Positions 1-9,576 of a DNA stretch of 64,000 nt are shown here, one piece after another. The stretch covers positions 85,568 through 149,567 of the forward strand of contig JACVRA010000086.1 in assembly GCA_019828545.1 (NCBI GenBank), in the 5' to 3' direction. The stretch is from Paracamarosporium sp. OC-R06-R3 (Eukaryota > Ascomycota > Dothideomycetes > Pleosporales > Didymosphaeriaceae). The position numbers were made by a program, and so were the translations under genes. Under the pieces are notes generated by a model. It saw nothing but the letters and a program-made list of their open reading frames with translations. It was not told the origin of the DNA and made no database searches. How positions within the stretch are numbered: the first letter of the stretch is position 1; the number at the start of each line of letters is the position of its first letter.

Positions 1-101
1 ACATCGTCGAAATCCCGCGTTCCATCGTCATCCTCCCACTCAGAAGCATCGTCACTCGATAGTTCGAGAAAGTCGGCTCCCGGTTGGCTTTCCGCTGTCA
101 T
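1..101 (-). CDS. N-terminus of an acidic protein, cut by the window edge
   Basis: An ATG on the minus strand at 101 opens a frame that stays open to base 1, giving 33 complete codons. The peptide is strongly acidic, with an Asp/Glu-rich stretch containing a Ser-Ser-Asp-Asp pair and a Glu-Asp-Asp-Asp run, typical of the disordered start of a nuclear or chromatin protein. No domain is visible and I do not recognise the family. A longer 99-residue frame at 52-351 on the same strand overlaps it in another register and could instead be the coding frame or an upstream exon; the low-complexity acidic composition makes the short frame slightly more convincing. Most of the gene lies outside the window. 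Confidence 0.3.
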   Translation of the reverse strand, partial: MTAESQPGADFLELSSDDASEWEDDDGTRDFDD

Positions 102-1031
102 TAGGGTGCCTGTCTCGGGATAAACCGAATGTGTCCGTGTCGGCGGAGACCCGACGATGCGCGGCGACGATGCGGGACTTGATGATAGACGCACGGATGG
201 AGGGTGACTGAGAAATAAACCTGTATTTGGATTCAGGGGCGTAGAAGGAAGCGAAGAGACACGAGGCTGCTGGAACCCACTTGGGGTCTTCGGCAGCGGA
301 GGCGTGTTCGTCATATTCGCCATGTCGCCGAAGGTCATCGGGGCAATACAATCTTCTTTCCTAATCACACTGTCCCAGCTCTTGTCGATCAGCCTCCCGC
401 TAGCTCTCACTAGATTCGAAGCTTGTCGAGTGCTTAGAAAATCTAGTCGACTTGTGTTTTATCCGACGGTGGCTGTTCAATAGTCTTGATGCTGTCGCTT
501 GCGGAACGAATGAATTCAGACTTCGAACCACATCGGGTGCAGAGGACAAAGCGACCCGGAGTGTCTCTTGTTGGCGGTGGCTGCGATCATCAAGTGATTG
601 AGAACTTGGTAAACCATAACAAAGAAGGCATGTGTCTGCAATTAACGGACATTTTCCGAAGGCGTCAGTGGAATGCTATTAATGTTAATTTTATAGAGTT
701 TTGTGGGATCAGGTGCTTACATTCCAGGTGCCGTATGCAGCAATAACGTGTTGTGAAACGTAAACGCTGAAAACACAGAAGGAGCAAGTAGGCTGATGAT
801 TGAACATTGAACAAGCAACGATATATTTACAAGACGAAAATAAACCTATATGGAGAATCGATGCCGCTGAAAAAGTTGATCGTACACACATGCAATCATA
901 ATCAAACTGCTTGCATTACCCATTCCCAGACATCCATCTTCCATTGAAACCGTCAAAACGCCACACAGTTATAATGCCGCTCGCTCGCTCGACTGTCCTT
1001 ACGTACGTTTGCGAACCACCGAGAACGTCGC
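102..1031. other. Intergenic, no supported gene
   Basis: This 930-bp stretch holds the upstream side of the left-edge gene and the 3' side of the phosphatase-domain gene. Short open frames occur on both strands, but none has low-complexity, domain or splice support. I see no RNA gene or repeat. Confidence 0.5.
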
Positions 1032-2609
1032 TTACAAAACCATGAAAACAGTAGCGAACAAAGCCACTAGAAGACTCATTGTCGCACTGCCTGCCAAAGA
1101 GGTACCGGCACCGTGGATACCGAGAACCTCATCTTGGCGGGCGAAAGTGACATTCTGAGGAATGCTCTCGTTCAAGCACTGTCCGTTTGCGATATCTAAA
1201 CCGCGCAGGTCGTCCGGAACATGGAAGAACATGTAACTCTTGTTGTTTAGACCTTCGAAGCCGGACGTGTCGTATGGGAACCAGTCACTATCATCAGTTG
1301 CCGACGTGTTGCGTAGGAATATACACTGGACTTGGTCTGGGTGATCGTGTGCGAGTTGAGGATAGGCTTTCATAACGTCCGAGTTCGATGTATCGGCAAC
1401 GAGCACAAACTTTCGCTTCGGGAACGTCGCAAAGACTTTATCGAGTAGGAATTTGCGGATCGATAGTGTGGCGGACACATCAGAGAAGTTCAAGGGCCGC
1501 GTGTCAAAAGAGCCACCGGGGTACGTCTTGAAGATGAAGTCCATGTAGTTTCGTGTGACCTGCTCTGGGGTAGTGGTCAAGTAGTGGAAGTGTGTGCTGT
1601 TGGGAAGGCTTTGTGACCAGTTGGCGTAGATCTCGGGCATGTTCATCCATTGAGTGAATGGGCGGGCAAACGAGTTTAGCAAGCCTTCCTTAGGATCATA
1701 AATCTTGGTGACACGAAGAATATCATCAATATCGGAGATGAACGTGATGCCCTCTGGCGGGACCAGGTACGCAGTAGCATTGCCGGTTAGCGTGCCGTCG
1801 GTGTAAACGTTGAGTCGCTGGACGTTGTTGGTCTCGTTTCCAGCAAGCAGCCCTCCCCCAGATACATTCTTGATGGGCACAAAGACATCAAAATCACCCT
1901 CGGGGGTGGTTTCATATGGAAGCGTGACGTTTTGGGAGCCACCTGGGGGAGTGACTGCATTGCTGCCTCCAGGCTCGCCATCGCCACCTTGGGAAGGGGC
2001 AGGTTCAAGATGCAGTGTGACATTTCGGTCTCCCTGCTGCACAATGAAGATTTCCGAGGTCAAGTTCCTCGCCTGATCCTGCTGGCTTTCAGGCAGCTCA
2101 TCGATGTCGACGTCGATCAAGAAGATGTTGGCCAGGTCATTCAGCTTCTCCCTCGAAATGTTCGGCATCTTGTATACGTTTCCGTGAAACCGCACATTCC
2201 AGCCCTTATCAGTCCAGTTGGCATACGGGGGAACATTGAGCACCTGAGTCGGGGCCGCATCAAGGTCATCATCACCAATTCCGAGCGAGGATTGTACCTG
2301 GCTACCGGTAGGCAGATCCTGAAACCAATTGGGGATGCCTTCAGTGAAATAGTTGGGTAGATCCGTCCCTAGGACACTGCCCCAGGACTTCGCGATGTTA
2401 TCCACGCCGCTCTTGATATCGTCGAAGATGTTGCGCTGATCCAAAACGTGGCTGCGTCCACCCTCGAAGAATACCGGCGCCGGCGTCGTGATCGGAGCGC
2501 GTGCTTCGATGGGTGCTGGGGCAGCCGTGGGATCCGGAATCGCGACCGCGTTGGCCGCTTTCAACGCGGCACCGAGCAGCAACGCGTGCTTCGAGACCTT
2601 GGTATACAT
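1032..2609 (-). CDS. Secreted APP1-type phosphatase-domain protein, probable GPI anchor
   Basis: A single-exon gene of 525 residues. The start at 2609 is preferred to an in-frame ATG six codons upstream because it gives a compact signal peptide (basic start, then a Leu/Ala core) before a Pro/Ala-rich mature end. Near residue 293 is the motif DIDDI inside FISDIDDILRVTKIYDP, the catalytic Asp loop of the App1/DUF2183 branch of the HAD superfamily; a FVLVADTSNSD segment near residue 402 fits the second HAD motif. Known App1 proteins are Mg2+-dependent phosphatidate phosphatases acting at cortical actin patches. This copy has many Asn-X-Ser/Thr sites and a hydrophobic C-terminal tail after a Gly/Ser/Thr spacer, which suggests a GPI-anchored wall or surface protein. 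The fifth motif position is Ile where Thr or Val is usual. The substrate is not known. Confidence 0.82.
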   Translation of the reverse strand: MYTKVSKHALLLGAALKAANAVAIPDPTAAPAPIEARAPITTPAPVFFEGGRSHVLDQRNIFDDIKSGVDNIAKSWGSVLGTDLPNYFTEGIPNWFQDLPTGSQVQSSLGIGDDDLDAAPTQVLNVPPYANWTDKGWNVRFHGNVYKMPNISREKLNDLANIFLIDVDIDELPESQQDQARNLTSEIFIVQQGDRNVTLHLEPAPSQGGDGEPGGSNAVTPPGGSQNVTLPYETTPEGDFDVFVPIKNVSGGGLLAGNETNNVQRLNVYTDGTLTGNATAYLVPPEGITFISDIDDILRVTKIYDPKEGLLNSFARPFTQWMNMPEIYANWSQSLPNSTHFHYLTTTPEQVTRNYMDFIFKTYPGGSFDTRPLNFSDVSATLSIRKFLLDKVFATFPKRKFVLVADTSNSDVMKAYPQLAHDHPDQVQCIFLRNTSATDDSDWFPYDTSGFEGLNNKSYMFFHVPDDLRGLDIANGQCLNESIPQNVTFARQDEVLGIHGAGTSLAGSATMSLLVALFATVFMVL

Positions 2610-3898
2610 GTTGTAGCTTTTACACACTGTCAGCGAACGCGCTGGAAATGTGGTGGATTGAAAACAAACCTGTATTTGTATTGACCAGGCCGGAACAAGC
2701 TACGAGAGAATTAGCCTCCACACCGGTGCGCGGAAGCGACAGACGCAAGACGCCAGGAGTTAAGAAGAGAAAGGAAACTTGGGTACGATCAGATGTACAA
2801 GTACAAGCTAGAAAGCACGATTCGCTTCCCTGTTTTTAATTAACCCTCGCCGGGCCCATCGGACTGTACTCTAGCTGCAGGAACCAGACAGCCCCCTTGA
2901 CGTCACTCTGCTGGTGCAGCCGCAGGATCGCCACTAGCCGTTGTAGGTCTAGGGCCATCTTGAAACTGGTTCTGTACAGGGTTGATTACTGGCAAATAGC
3001 GCACTGCGATGTATACATTGTACTTTTAATCGACAAAGGATCGTCTTGTGGCTCTGTGGCTGAGAAGGATAATCATAGCCATGGGTGAATACGTGCATCC
3101 CTCGTACTGGGTGTTCCAAAGAAGGCGGTCAATACTTGTTCGAAAACGGAACCATGATGCGAATTGTGGGTTTGCATAGCTGACGATGAGTTTCGGCATG
3201 TAAGCAAAGACCGGGTCGTACGAGTGAGTTTGTGGCAAGCCTCATGCCACGCCTCACAACGTGTCACGTCACTGCTATCCTGGTAGCTCCACGGCACAGC
3301 ACATCTTTCTATTTCGAATACTCTACGAAACCGTTGGTCGCTTGACTAGGGGTACTTTCAGTTTGTTTTAACAAAAGAAGCATCTAGTTCCTGTTCATCT
3401 GCTGAAGTGCGACTGTGAGATCATAGAAAGAGATGGTACTTTGGTAAAACTTCGTTCCGTACTAGATTCACACAACAAAGTGATAAGAATATTGAGACTG
3501 CGTAAAGGACGAACTGGAAATATTTTACTGGGATGGCATATCCTTCAGGGAATGATGATTGTATCACAGGTTCTAAACTTCCTAATTAAGCAAGATGAGA
3601 CCTCGGGTCGAAAACCATTGATCGTATTTCACCGATGTTGGGCTAAAAATAGAAGTCTCGAGCTGGTCACGTACTTTCACGTGATACACTGCAAGGCACA
3701 TTCAGATGCTTCTTTACCCATGTCCCGATATAACGTTGAACAATTTTCCAGGAAGTCGCTAGATTGGTCTTCTATATACACTCTAGATGAAGTAATCTCT
3801 AGCCACCCAAAGCGCGCAACATAAATGCAAATCATGGATCCATCCACCCGTATGGTACGGCCCTTAGATAGAATCCGTTCATGCAAACCCCACACATG
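2610..3898. other. Intergenic, no supported gene
   Basis: This is the upstream region of the APP1-type gene and the 3' flank of the carnitine carrier. A 127-codon plus-strand frame at 3441-3824 has no recognisable composition or homology and is treated as chance. No repeat or RNA gene is visible. Confidence 0.5.
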
Positions 3899-4963
3899 TT
3901 ACTCCCCATCCCTATCAAACATTCTGCTCATTGCCTTCTGTGCCAACTCTACCCCCAAGAACGTCGCCGCATTCGCCGGCACCGCCCTCGCCATCGCAGG
4001 CCCAATGCCCGGAAAAAACGCCTTGTATCCTCCGGCCGCATAAATCCCTCTTATCGTCCCTCCGATTGTAGGTCTCCCCTCCGCACTCTGCAGCCTCGAC
4101 TTAATCGTATCGATAGGGAAAACAGGTATCCACATAGCGATACCCGCACTACCACCCGCGACCATGACCGCGCTGAGCGACAATTGCCCCGGCTGTCCCG
4201 TTGCAGGATCCTTTGGTGTTAATTTCCGCTTGACGATTTCGTAGGTCGCGAAGTAGCATGCCGAGCCGGGCCCGTCTCTGGCGAGCGTCATGGCGCTTCC
4301 CCGGAAGACGGAGCGTATGCCGCCTTCCTTGTAAAGCTGGCGGACGACGTCCACACCACCCGAGTATTTGGGCTTCTCGCCCGGCGCAAGCTGTTTCTGG
4401 CCCTGGATCTGCAGGAGGACTTTTACGCGCTCGAACGGCGCCGTGATGAGCGTCATGGGTATTGCGCTGAAGAAGCCTGCGGCCGAGATCTGCGCGACGC
4501 TGTACTGACCGTTTTCGACTTTCGAGAAGCTGGATACGAGTTGTTTCCCGACATCGTAGCCCCAGAAGGACACCGCGACTGCGATTCACACCTTAGCTTA
4601 CGCTCCCATTGTGATCTTAATTCTCCAAGGGAACAAGAAGCCCAACTTACACATCGGCGTAACGCCCACAAGCGGCGCACTAACACCCGCATACAGTCCC
4701 CTCGTCAACCCCTCCCTCGCAACAGTCTTCCTCACAACATCCATAGCCCCGCTGTACACACCCTTCTCTGCCGTCTGCAGCCGCACTTTTACGAGGTCGA
4801 ACGGGTGTCCCACGACAACGGCGCACACGCCGCCTACGCCGCCGGCTACAAGAGCCCGCAGCGATTGCAGAGAGTTCTTGGATGCGGCTTTGACATCTTC
4901 TTTCAGTTCGTCTTTGGAGGGCAGATTCTCGGGTTTGAGCGGGTTCTCGAGCTTTGTGGACAT
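3899..4963 (-). CDS. CRC1: Mitochondrial carnitine/acylcarnitine carrier
   Basis: Two exons, 4963-4651 and 4578-3899, joined across a 72-nt intron (GTAAGT donor, ATCGCAG acceptor), give 330 residues. The protein is a typical mitochondrial carrier: three repeats of about 100 residues with the signatures [22 protein letters not shown] and [11 protein letters not shown]. The sixth-helix segment [10 protein letters not shown] is the pattern of the carnitine/acylcarnitine branch (yeast Crc1, Aspergillus AcuH). It sits in the inner mitochondrial membrane and exchanges acylcarnitines for carnitine, bringing peroxisome-derived acetyl and acyl units to the matrix; the gene is needed for growth on acetate and fatty acids in Aspergillus. 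The splice restores the segment [14 protein letters not shown], which is interrupted in the genomic frame. Its neighbours show no functional link. Confidence 0.92.
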
Positions 4964-5525
4964 TGCGGGCGAGCTTGGTGCTGCTTGGGCGTGCCTCGTG
5001 GAGGAGAGGGTGGAGGCGCTGCGCTGTAAGAATAGCTGGGTATATCTAGAACCGCGCCCTCAAACGAGACAGACAGCAAAGTACGAAAGAAAGCACAAGG
5101 CACAAAGCGCAAAAGAAGAGACAAGGCGAGGACAAGGGTCACAATTTACACGTGCTTCCTCCAGATCTCCGGAGCTTGGCCCTGACGTCGGCCTGCGGGA
5201 TGCGCTCGGCTCGCAATTGAGCCGAGGCAAAACTGGAGGCGAGGCTCCCCCGCGCCCGAAGGAGCGAAGGAGCTCGTTTTTAGTGTCTCCACTATCCACG
5301 CTTAGTATTTAGGGCATCCTAAAACAATGTCTAGAGAGTATACGTTGGAATGAATCGGTCTGGGGGCAGTTGCGATGGCCTTAATGGGCGCGAAATGTTT
5401 AGGACTTATTCATTTCACTTCTGTACTCGATGGAAGCTGCTGAATAATGGCGATACCCCTCAGTATGCAGCAACATTGAGTTGGTAGCCGCAAGAGCCTT
5501 TGATCGAGTATCCACCTAGTCTCTC
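4964..5525. other. Divergent upstream region of carnitine carrier and dehydratase-like gene
   Basis: This 562-bp stretch separates two divergent genes and should hold both promoters. A long frame runs antisense through the carrier gene into this region, but it is a shadow. I see no upstream exon that would supply the missing N-terminus of the dehydratase-like gene. Confidence 0.5.
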
Positions 5526-6581
5526 GTGACCTTATCCTCTTTGAGCTTCCATAGCAATATGTTCTTTCGCGCGAAACATGAGCCAGGCAGCGAGTTTGTG
5601 TACGGCATCTTCGGCGTCCAGTATCAAGGTGCAGAACCTACGGGCAGCAGGTTGGAAGTGATCGAGCAGTTTGACAAGCTTATCATCGGCAAGGCACACT
5701 TCGACCGCATCACCTACCCTGGCAAGAACGACTTTGGCACTAGAATCTGGCTATCTTACTGGAAGCCGGAGAAGCTTGCCGAATGGTTTGCGAGTGAGCC
5801 AGTGGCTTCCTGGTGGAGGACCCTTCCTGACGATGCTGGCGTCTGGCGAGAGTTTCTCACAGTCAACACGCGCCGGGCACAGAATGCTTGCACCGCAGAG
5901 TTGCCCAATGGCGTCAATGGTTTGGACGGGATGGAGTTTTTCTCCGACAAGATCGGCTACTGGGGATGCGTGCGTGAACGCCTGCTTGACACGTCTCCTG
6001 AGGAGCAGTTCAAGGGTGCCGTCCAGGAGGTCCCTGAGCGAACTCCCGAGGACGGTACCATCCGCCCAGGACGCACTATCATCACTGAGGCACCAGACAA
6101 CATATGCTTTCTAATCGAGGGCCAGGATCACTCACTCATGGCAGATGAAGAAAAGAAGCACTGGTTCAGCGAGTTCGACGGTCTGGTCACGGGATGGATG
6201 CTGCATCTCGGCGATAAGGCTGTCGAGAACGGCCTGCTCGATGTACGCATGGGCTACGTCCCCGAGAGCGGCACGTTCCGTACCGCGGGGCCCGTCAACC
6301 TCGACCATAACCGCAAGATCGAACTCTTCTTCTGGCTCGACATGAAGAAATTTGAGCGCGCGGGTCGCGTTCACCACGGCCATATCAAGCTGCGCAGGAA
6401 GTGGATGGAGGACTACTCGCCTGCAGGACGCATGGGTAGTGGCGTTGGACACATCGTACTGTGGGAGGAGACGTCGATCCTGAAGGGCAAAGACATCGAG
6501 GCTGAGTATGTCGGGTGCAGGGAAGGCACTGGGCTAATGGGCTATGACGCGACTGGTGTGATCAAGAGTAAGCGTTTGTGA
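5526..6581 (+). CDS. Aldoxime-dehydratase-like haem protein (divergent)
   Basis: A single-exon gene of 351 residues. The start region GSEFVYGIFGVQYQG, the core and the ending EYVGCREGTGLMGYD match the haem-containing aldoxime dehydratase family (phenylacetaldoxime dehydratase, Oxd), which turns aldoximes into nitriles with a haem b iron. The segment VHHGH at 282-286 lies where the family has its proximal haem-ligand His. Several other family positions look changed, judged against remembered motifs: LIEGQDH at 197-203 where IRSGQDW is usual, and LWEE at 312-315 where Trp/Tyr-His-Glu is usual. The family's usual Pro-rich leader before the first strand is short here, and the first in-frame ATG was used. 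The protein may bind haem but have altered or lost dehydration activity. Confidence 0.75.
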   Translation: MTLSSLSFHSNMFFRAKHEPGSEFVYGIFGVQYQGAEPTGSRLEVIEQFDKLIIGKAHFDRITYPGKNDFGTRIWLSYWKPEKLAEWFASEPVASWWRTLPDDAGVWREFLTVNTRRAQNACTAELPNGVNGLDGMEFFSDKIGYWGCVRERLLDTSPEEQFKGAVQEVPERTPEDGTIRPGRTIITEAPDNICFLIEGQDHSLMADEEKKHWFSEFDGLVTGWMLHLGDKAVENGLLDVRMGYVPESGTFRTAGPVNLDHNRKIELFFWLDMKKFERAGRVHHGHIKLRRKWMEDYSPAGRMGSGVGHIVLWEETSILKGKDIEAEYVGCREGTGLMGYDATGVIKSKRL

Positions 6582-7781
6582 GCGTTATATTCCGTGCCTT
6601 TCTTGTTTCATTGAGCAAGCGTTTGTGAGCGTTGATTTTTGTTGCTTATTTTCTTGTTTCGCTGAGATACCTTACCATCACCAGGGCACAAAGTGATTAT
6701 GACCAAGATTTTCTAAACCTACTTGTTATTCTGATATAAGTGACTTATTATTTCAACATTGGACGTCTATCGTTTGAACTTTTTCGCCTTTAGGGGATTT
6801 TACAAGCTGAGTTAGTACTGTCAGTTAACCAGAACAGGCTTCCTGTTCGCTCAATTGTATTTATTCAGCGTACCAGTCGTTTAGTAGGAGGCTACATATG
6901 AACAGCTGCTGTTGTACTCTTCAGATTTCATCTAACGATATCGAACGGCAGCTAGTCAGCCTCCACCTACTACATATCCAATACAAGAGCTTCTCTCTTA
7001 TCAGATAACCTCGATCTCGCCGCAAAGATTCCATATTGCGACCCAGCTAGGGCCGCGCCATCTTGGAAGTGTCACTTCGACTAGGTTTTCTCAACTACAG
7101 CAAAATGATGAGATTAGCAGACTCTAAAAATCTAAGAATGACTACTCCCCCACGGCTTACCGCAGCTGCCAATAGTTTCTGACTTTGCCAAAGAAGCAAG
7201 ATATTCACTAGGAGGTTGAGGAGATTGATGATGAGATCGCAAATAGAGTCTAGAGAGAGGGCTAATGACATGTTTGCTTTATGTCACGTGCGTAAGAGGC
7301 GTCGGGTAACTAGACAATCGGCTTAGATGAGGAGATAATGCAATAAGTTGGAATGTGAACGTCGTCCTCCCTAGCGATCAAATGCTCCATTTTATGTTCT
7401 TGAGGGGGGTACTTTTGTCCGGCATGGGAAGCGGTCCTTTTGCTGCGTTTCTCTTCATGGCCGGCGGTCCTTTTGGTCATTTCACAAATTACTTACCGGT
7501 TGCAGGGCAGGAATCGTCTGACCAATCAGCTGTCCGTTAAGCAATTTCTCTTGGCGGTCTTTTTGCAATCCGATGCAAAGCACAGCCACAGCTGCATGCA
7601 AAGTTGGCGTGCCACCAATGAGAGCTGTCAGATCGACGTTTTATTCGCGTGCATACTTGGCGGTCCTTTTGTCAAGTATCAGCCTTGACGGTCTACGCAG
7701 GCTATATATAAAATCATCTTCTCCCAAAGATGTCACCGACTGGTAGAAATCGTATGTCCTCATATCGTACTCCTTCTGAAC
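6582..7781. other. Gene-free upstream region with a repeated 12-mer
   Basis: No gene is supported in these 1200 bases. The last 400 bases contain several copies of GCGGTCCTTTTG (listed separately) upstream of the Clr5-cyclin gene. A stretch near 7080-7310 reads briefly like damaged coding sequence but cannot be assigned. Confidence 0.5.
7408..7679 (+). repeat. Dispersed 12-bp motif GCGGTCCTTTTG, five copies
   Basis: Exact copies of GCGGTCCTTTTG lie at 7431-7442, 7464-7475 and 7660-7671. A one-mismatch copy is at 7554-7565 and a shorter match (GGTACTTTTG) at 7408-7417. All are in the same orientation. The last copy is enclosed by a perfect 7-bp inverted repeat, ATACTTG at 7653-7659 and CAAGTAT at 7673-7679. 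The block ends about 100 bp before the ATG of the Clr5-cyclin gene, so the copies could be regulatory sites; a decayed repeat is the alternative. Confidence 0.55.
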
Positions 7782-9576
7782 ATGAGCAAAAACATTCGAC
7801 GGGCAGCAGAACACCCGGCACACATTTGGGAAGCCCAGCGACAGCTGTTCACCCGACTGTACAAGGATGAGAAGAAAAAATTAGCTGAAGTCCAGCGGAT
7901 TATGCAGGATGAGCATGGATTCTATGCAACGTAGGTACTGATACGTTCCGTACACGCGGTGGCGCTGATGTACCGTCGAGCGAGAGGCAGTACAAGCGAA
8001 GAATCAAGAAGTGGGACCTGGAGAAGAACTCAAAGGCAGACGAAAAGCATCACGCGCTGGTGTCTCTGAAGGGCTCTGAGAGCAACCTCGATATGACTTG
8101 TGTATACAAGCTCAATGGAAAAGACATTGCCGCTCACAAGCTCCTACGATATGCGCGATCACATGGTCTCAAAACGCCAAATATCGGTAATTACTACCCT
8201 CAGACTCACGCAATATGTTACTGATGATGTTTAGCTTGCAATTCCATGAATCGAAGATGCCGTGCTACGAAAGCTCGCTCAAAAAACATCACCATGAGCT
8301 TGGCCTTCGCACCAAATACTCTCCCTGGACAAAAGGAATTTGTTTTCCAAAATCTATATGAGCTATTAGCTTCGGTATGTGATGAGTCTAGAATCTTTTC
8401 GTAATGTAATTGATGTTTGTTAAAGGTCATCTGCTTTATGTGGTTCAACCAATGGGACCCCCTTCATTCCCTTCCACCTACCCGATCTCCTCTATCAGTC
8501 CCTACAACGGGATTCCTAAAATGGACAATGACTATTCTGGAGATCACACAGCTTCCACCTAATGATATTCTTCTAGCTGCCTTATATGTTTATCGATTAA
8601 AATCAAGCAATCCGACGGTCATCGGTAACGCGGGTAGCGAATACAGGGTTGCTACAGTTTCTTTGATGCTCGCAAATAAATGTACGTTTACAAGGATCTC
8701 GGAGGAACTCTCTACTAACTTCTTTGTTATCTAGTCCTCGATGACAACCACTACACGAACAAGACATGGGCAGAAGTGTCGGGAATATCAGTTCAGGAAG
8801 TCAACGTTATGGAAATTGAGTTTCTCTCCAATATGCGCTATGCTCTAATGGTACAACCGCACGTTTGGGAGTCCTGGCTCGAGCAGCTAGGAGAACTTCA
8901 GAAATTCCTTCGGCAACCGCCAACGGACTCTCCTCGAGTTATCACGCTCCCAGAGATGCCTCAGAGCGATCAGCAAATGACGCAATCCGGAATACCAGAC
9001 ACCGAGATGCGTGACATCTACGATGCCGACATCACTAACGTCGCCCCTAGCAATGTCGGAAAAGTCCCGGATTTTGAGATGCCCGACGTCCCAGGTCCGG
9101 CAATAAATAATGCGTCGGATCTTACGCTACAACGTAGTAGGCATGAAGGCTTGCAAAACCTTTCTGGCAACGATTTCGAATCTTCAGAACATATGGCGAA
9201 ATATGCAGATGGCGAATTAAACATGCAAACAAACAGACTCAACCAGAATACCGAGAGCGATGCTGATTTGGAAATTGATACCTACGTATCCGAACTCATG
9301 GACACATCGTTTGCAAACTTATTACCATCGCCACCCTTCCCGAGCATTTTGACTATGGAGCTGCCAACACCTGCGTTGATAGCTGAGGACACGCTCCTCG
9401 AGTGGAGGTCAATTGAATCGTCCGAGCTACAAGAAGGCCCCATACCCGACCTGAACACTATCCTTGATCCTTCCTTGTGGGAAGACAGCTGGGAGTTATC
9501 ACAATTAGAGCCAAAGTCGGTCCCGCTTTTGGAGCAGGCCGATGCGACAATGGTACCACGCCAGCCTGCAAATTAG
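7782..9576 (+). CDS. Clr5-domain / Pho85-type cyclin fusion protein
   Basis: Five exons (7782-7930, 7981-8186, 8235-8374, 8426-8681, 8735-9576) give 530 residues with the frame kept at every junction. Residues about 14-65 form a Clr5 domain: IWEAQRQLFTRLYKDEKKKL, then, after intron 1, TERQYKRRIKKWDLEKN. Residues about 155-290 form a Pho80/Pcl-type cyclin core, including GSEYRVATVSLMLANKFLDD across intron 4 and YTNKTWAEVSGISVQEVNVM. The remaining tail to 530 is acidic, rich in Asp, Pro and Ser, and probably disordered. Clr5 is a fungal helix-turn-helix-like domain of unproven function; cyclins of this group activate Pho85-family kinases. No stop or obvious start separates the two parts, so the sequence favours one protein, but two adjacent genes sharing this span remain possible. 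Confidence 0.7.

Noticed and set aside
3441..3824. A 127-codon plus-strand frame in an intergenic gap
   Set aside because: Its composition is ordinary, it starts at a weak context and it has no motif, splice partner or conserved look.
4611..5312. A 233-codon plus-strand frame over the carnitine carrier and its promoter
   Set aside because: It is antisense to the first exon and intron of the carrier and has no recognisable features.
7080..7310. A decayed transposase fragment
   Set aside because: A short stretch reads like damaged coding sequence, but no catalytic motif, end repeat or frame of useful length supports it.
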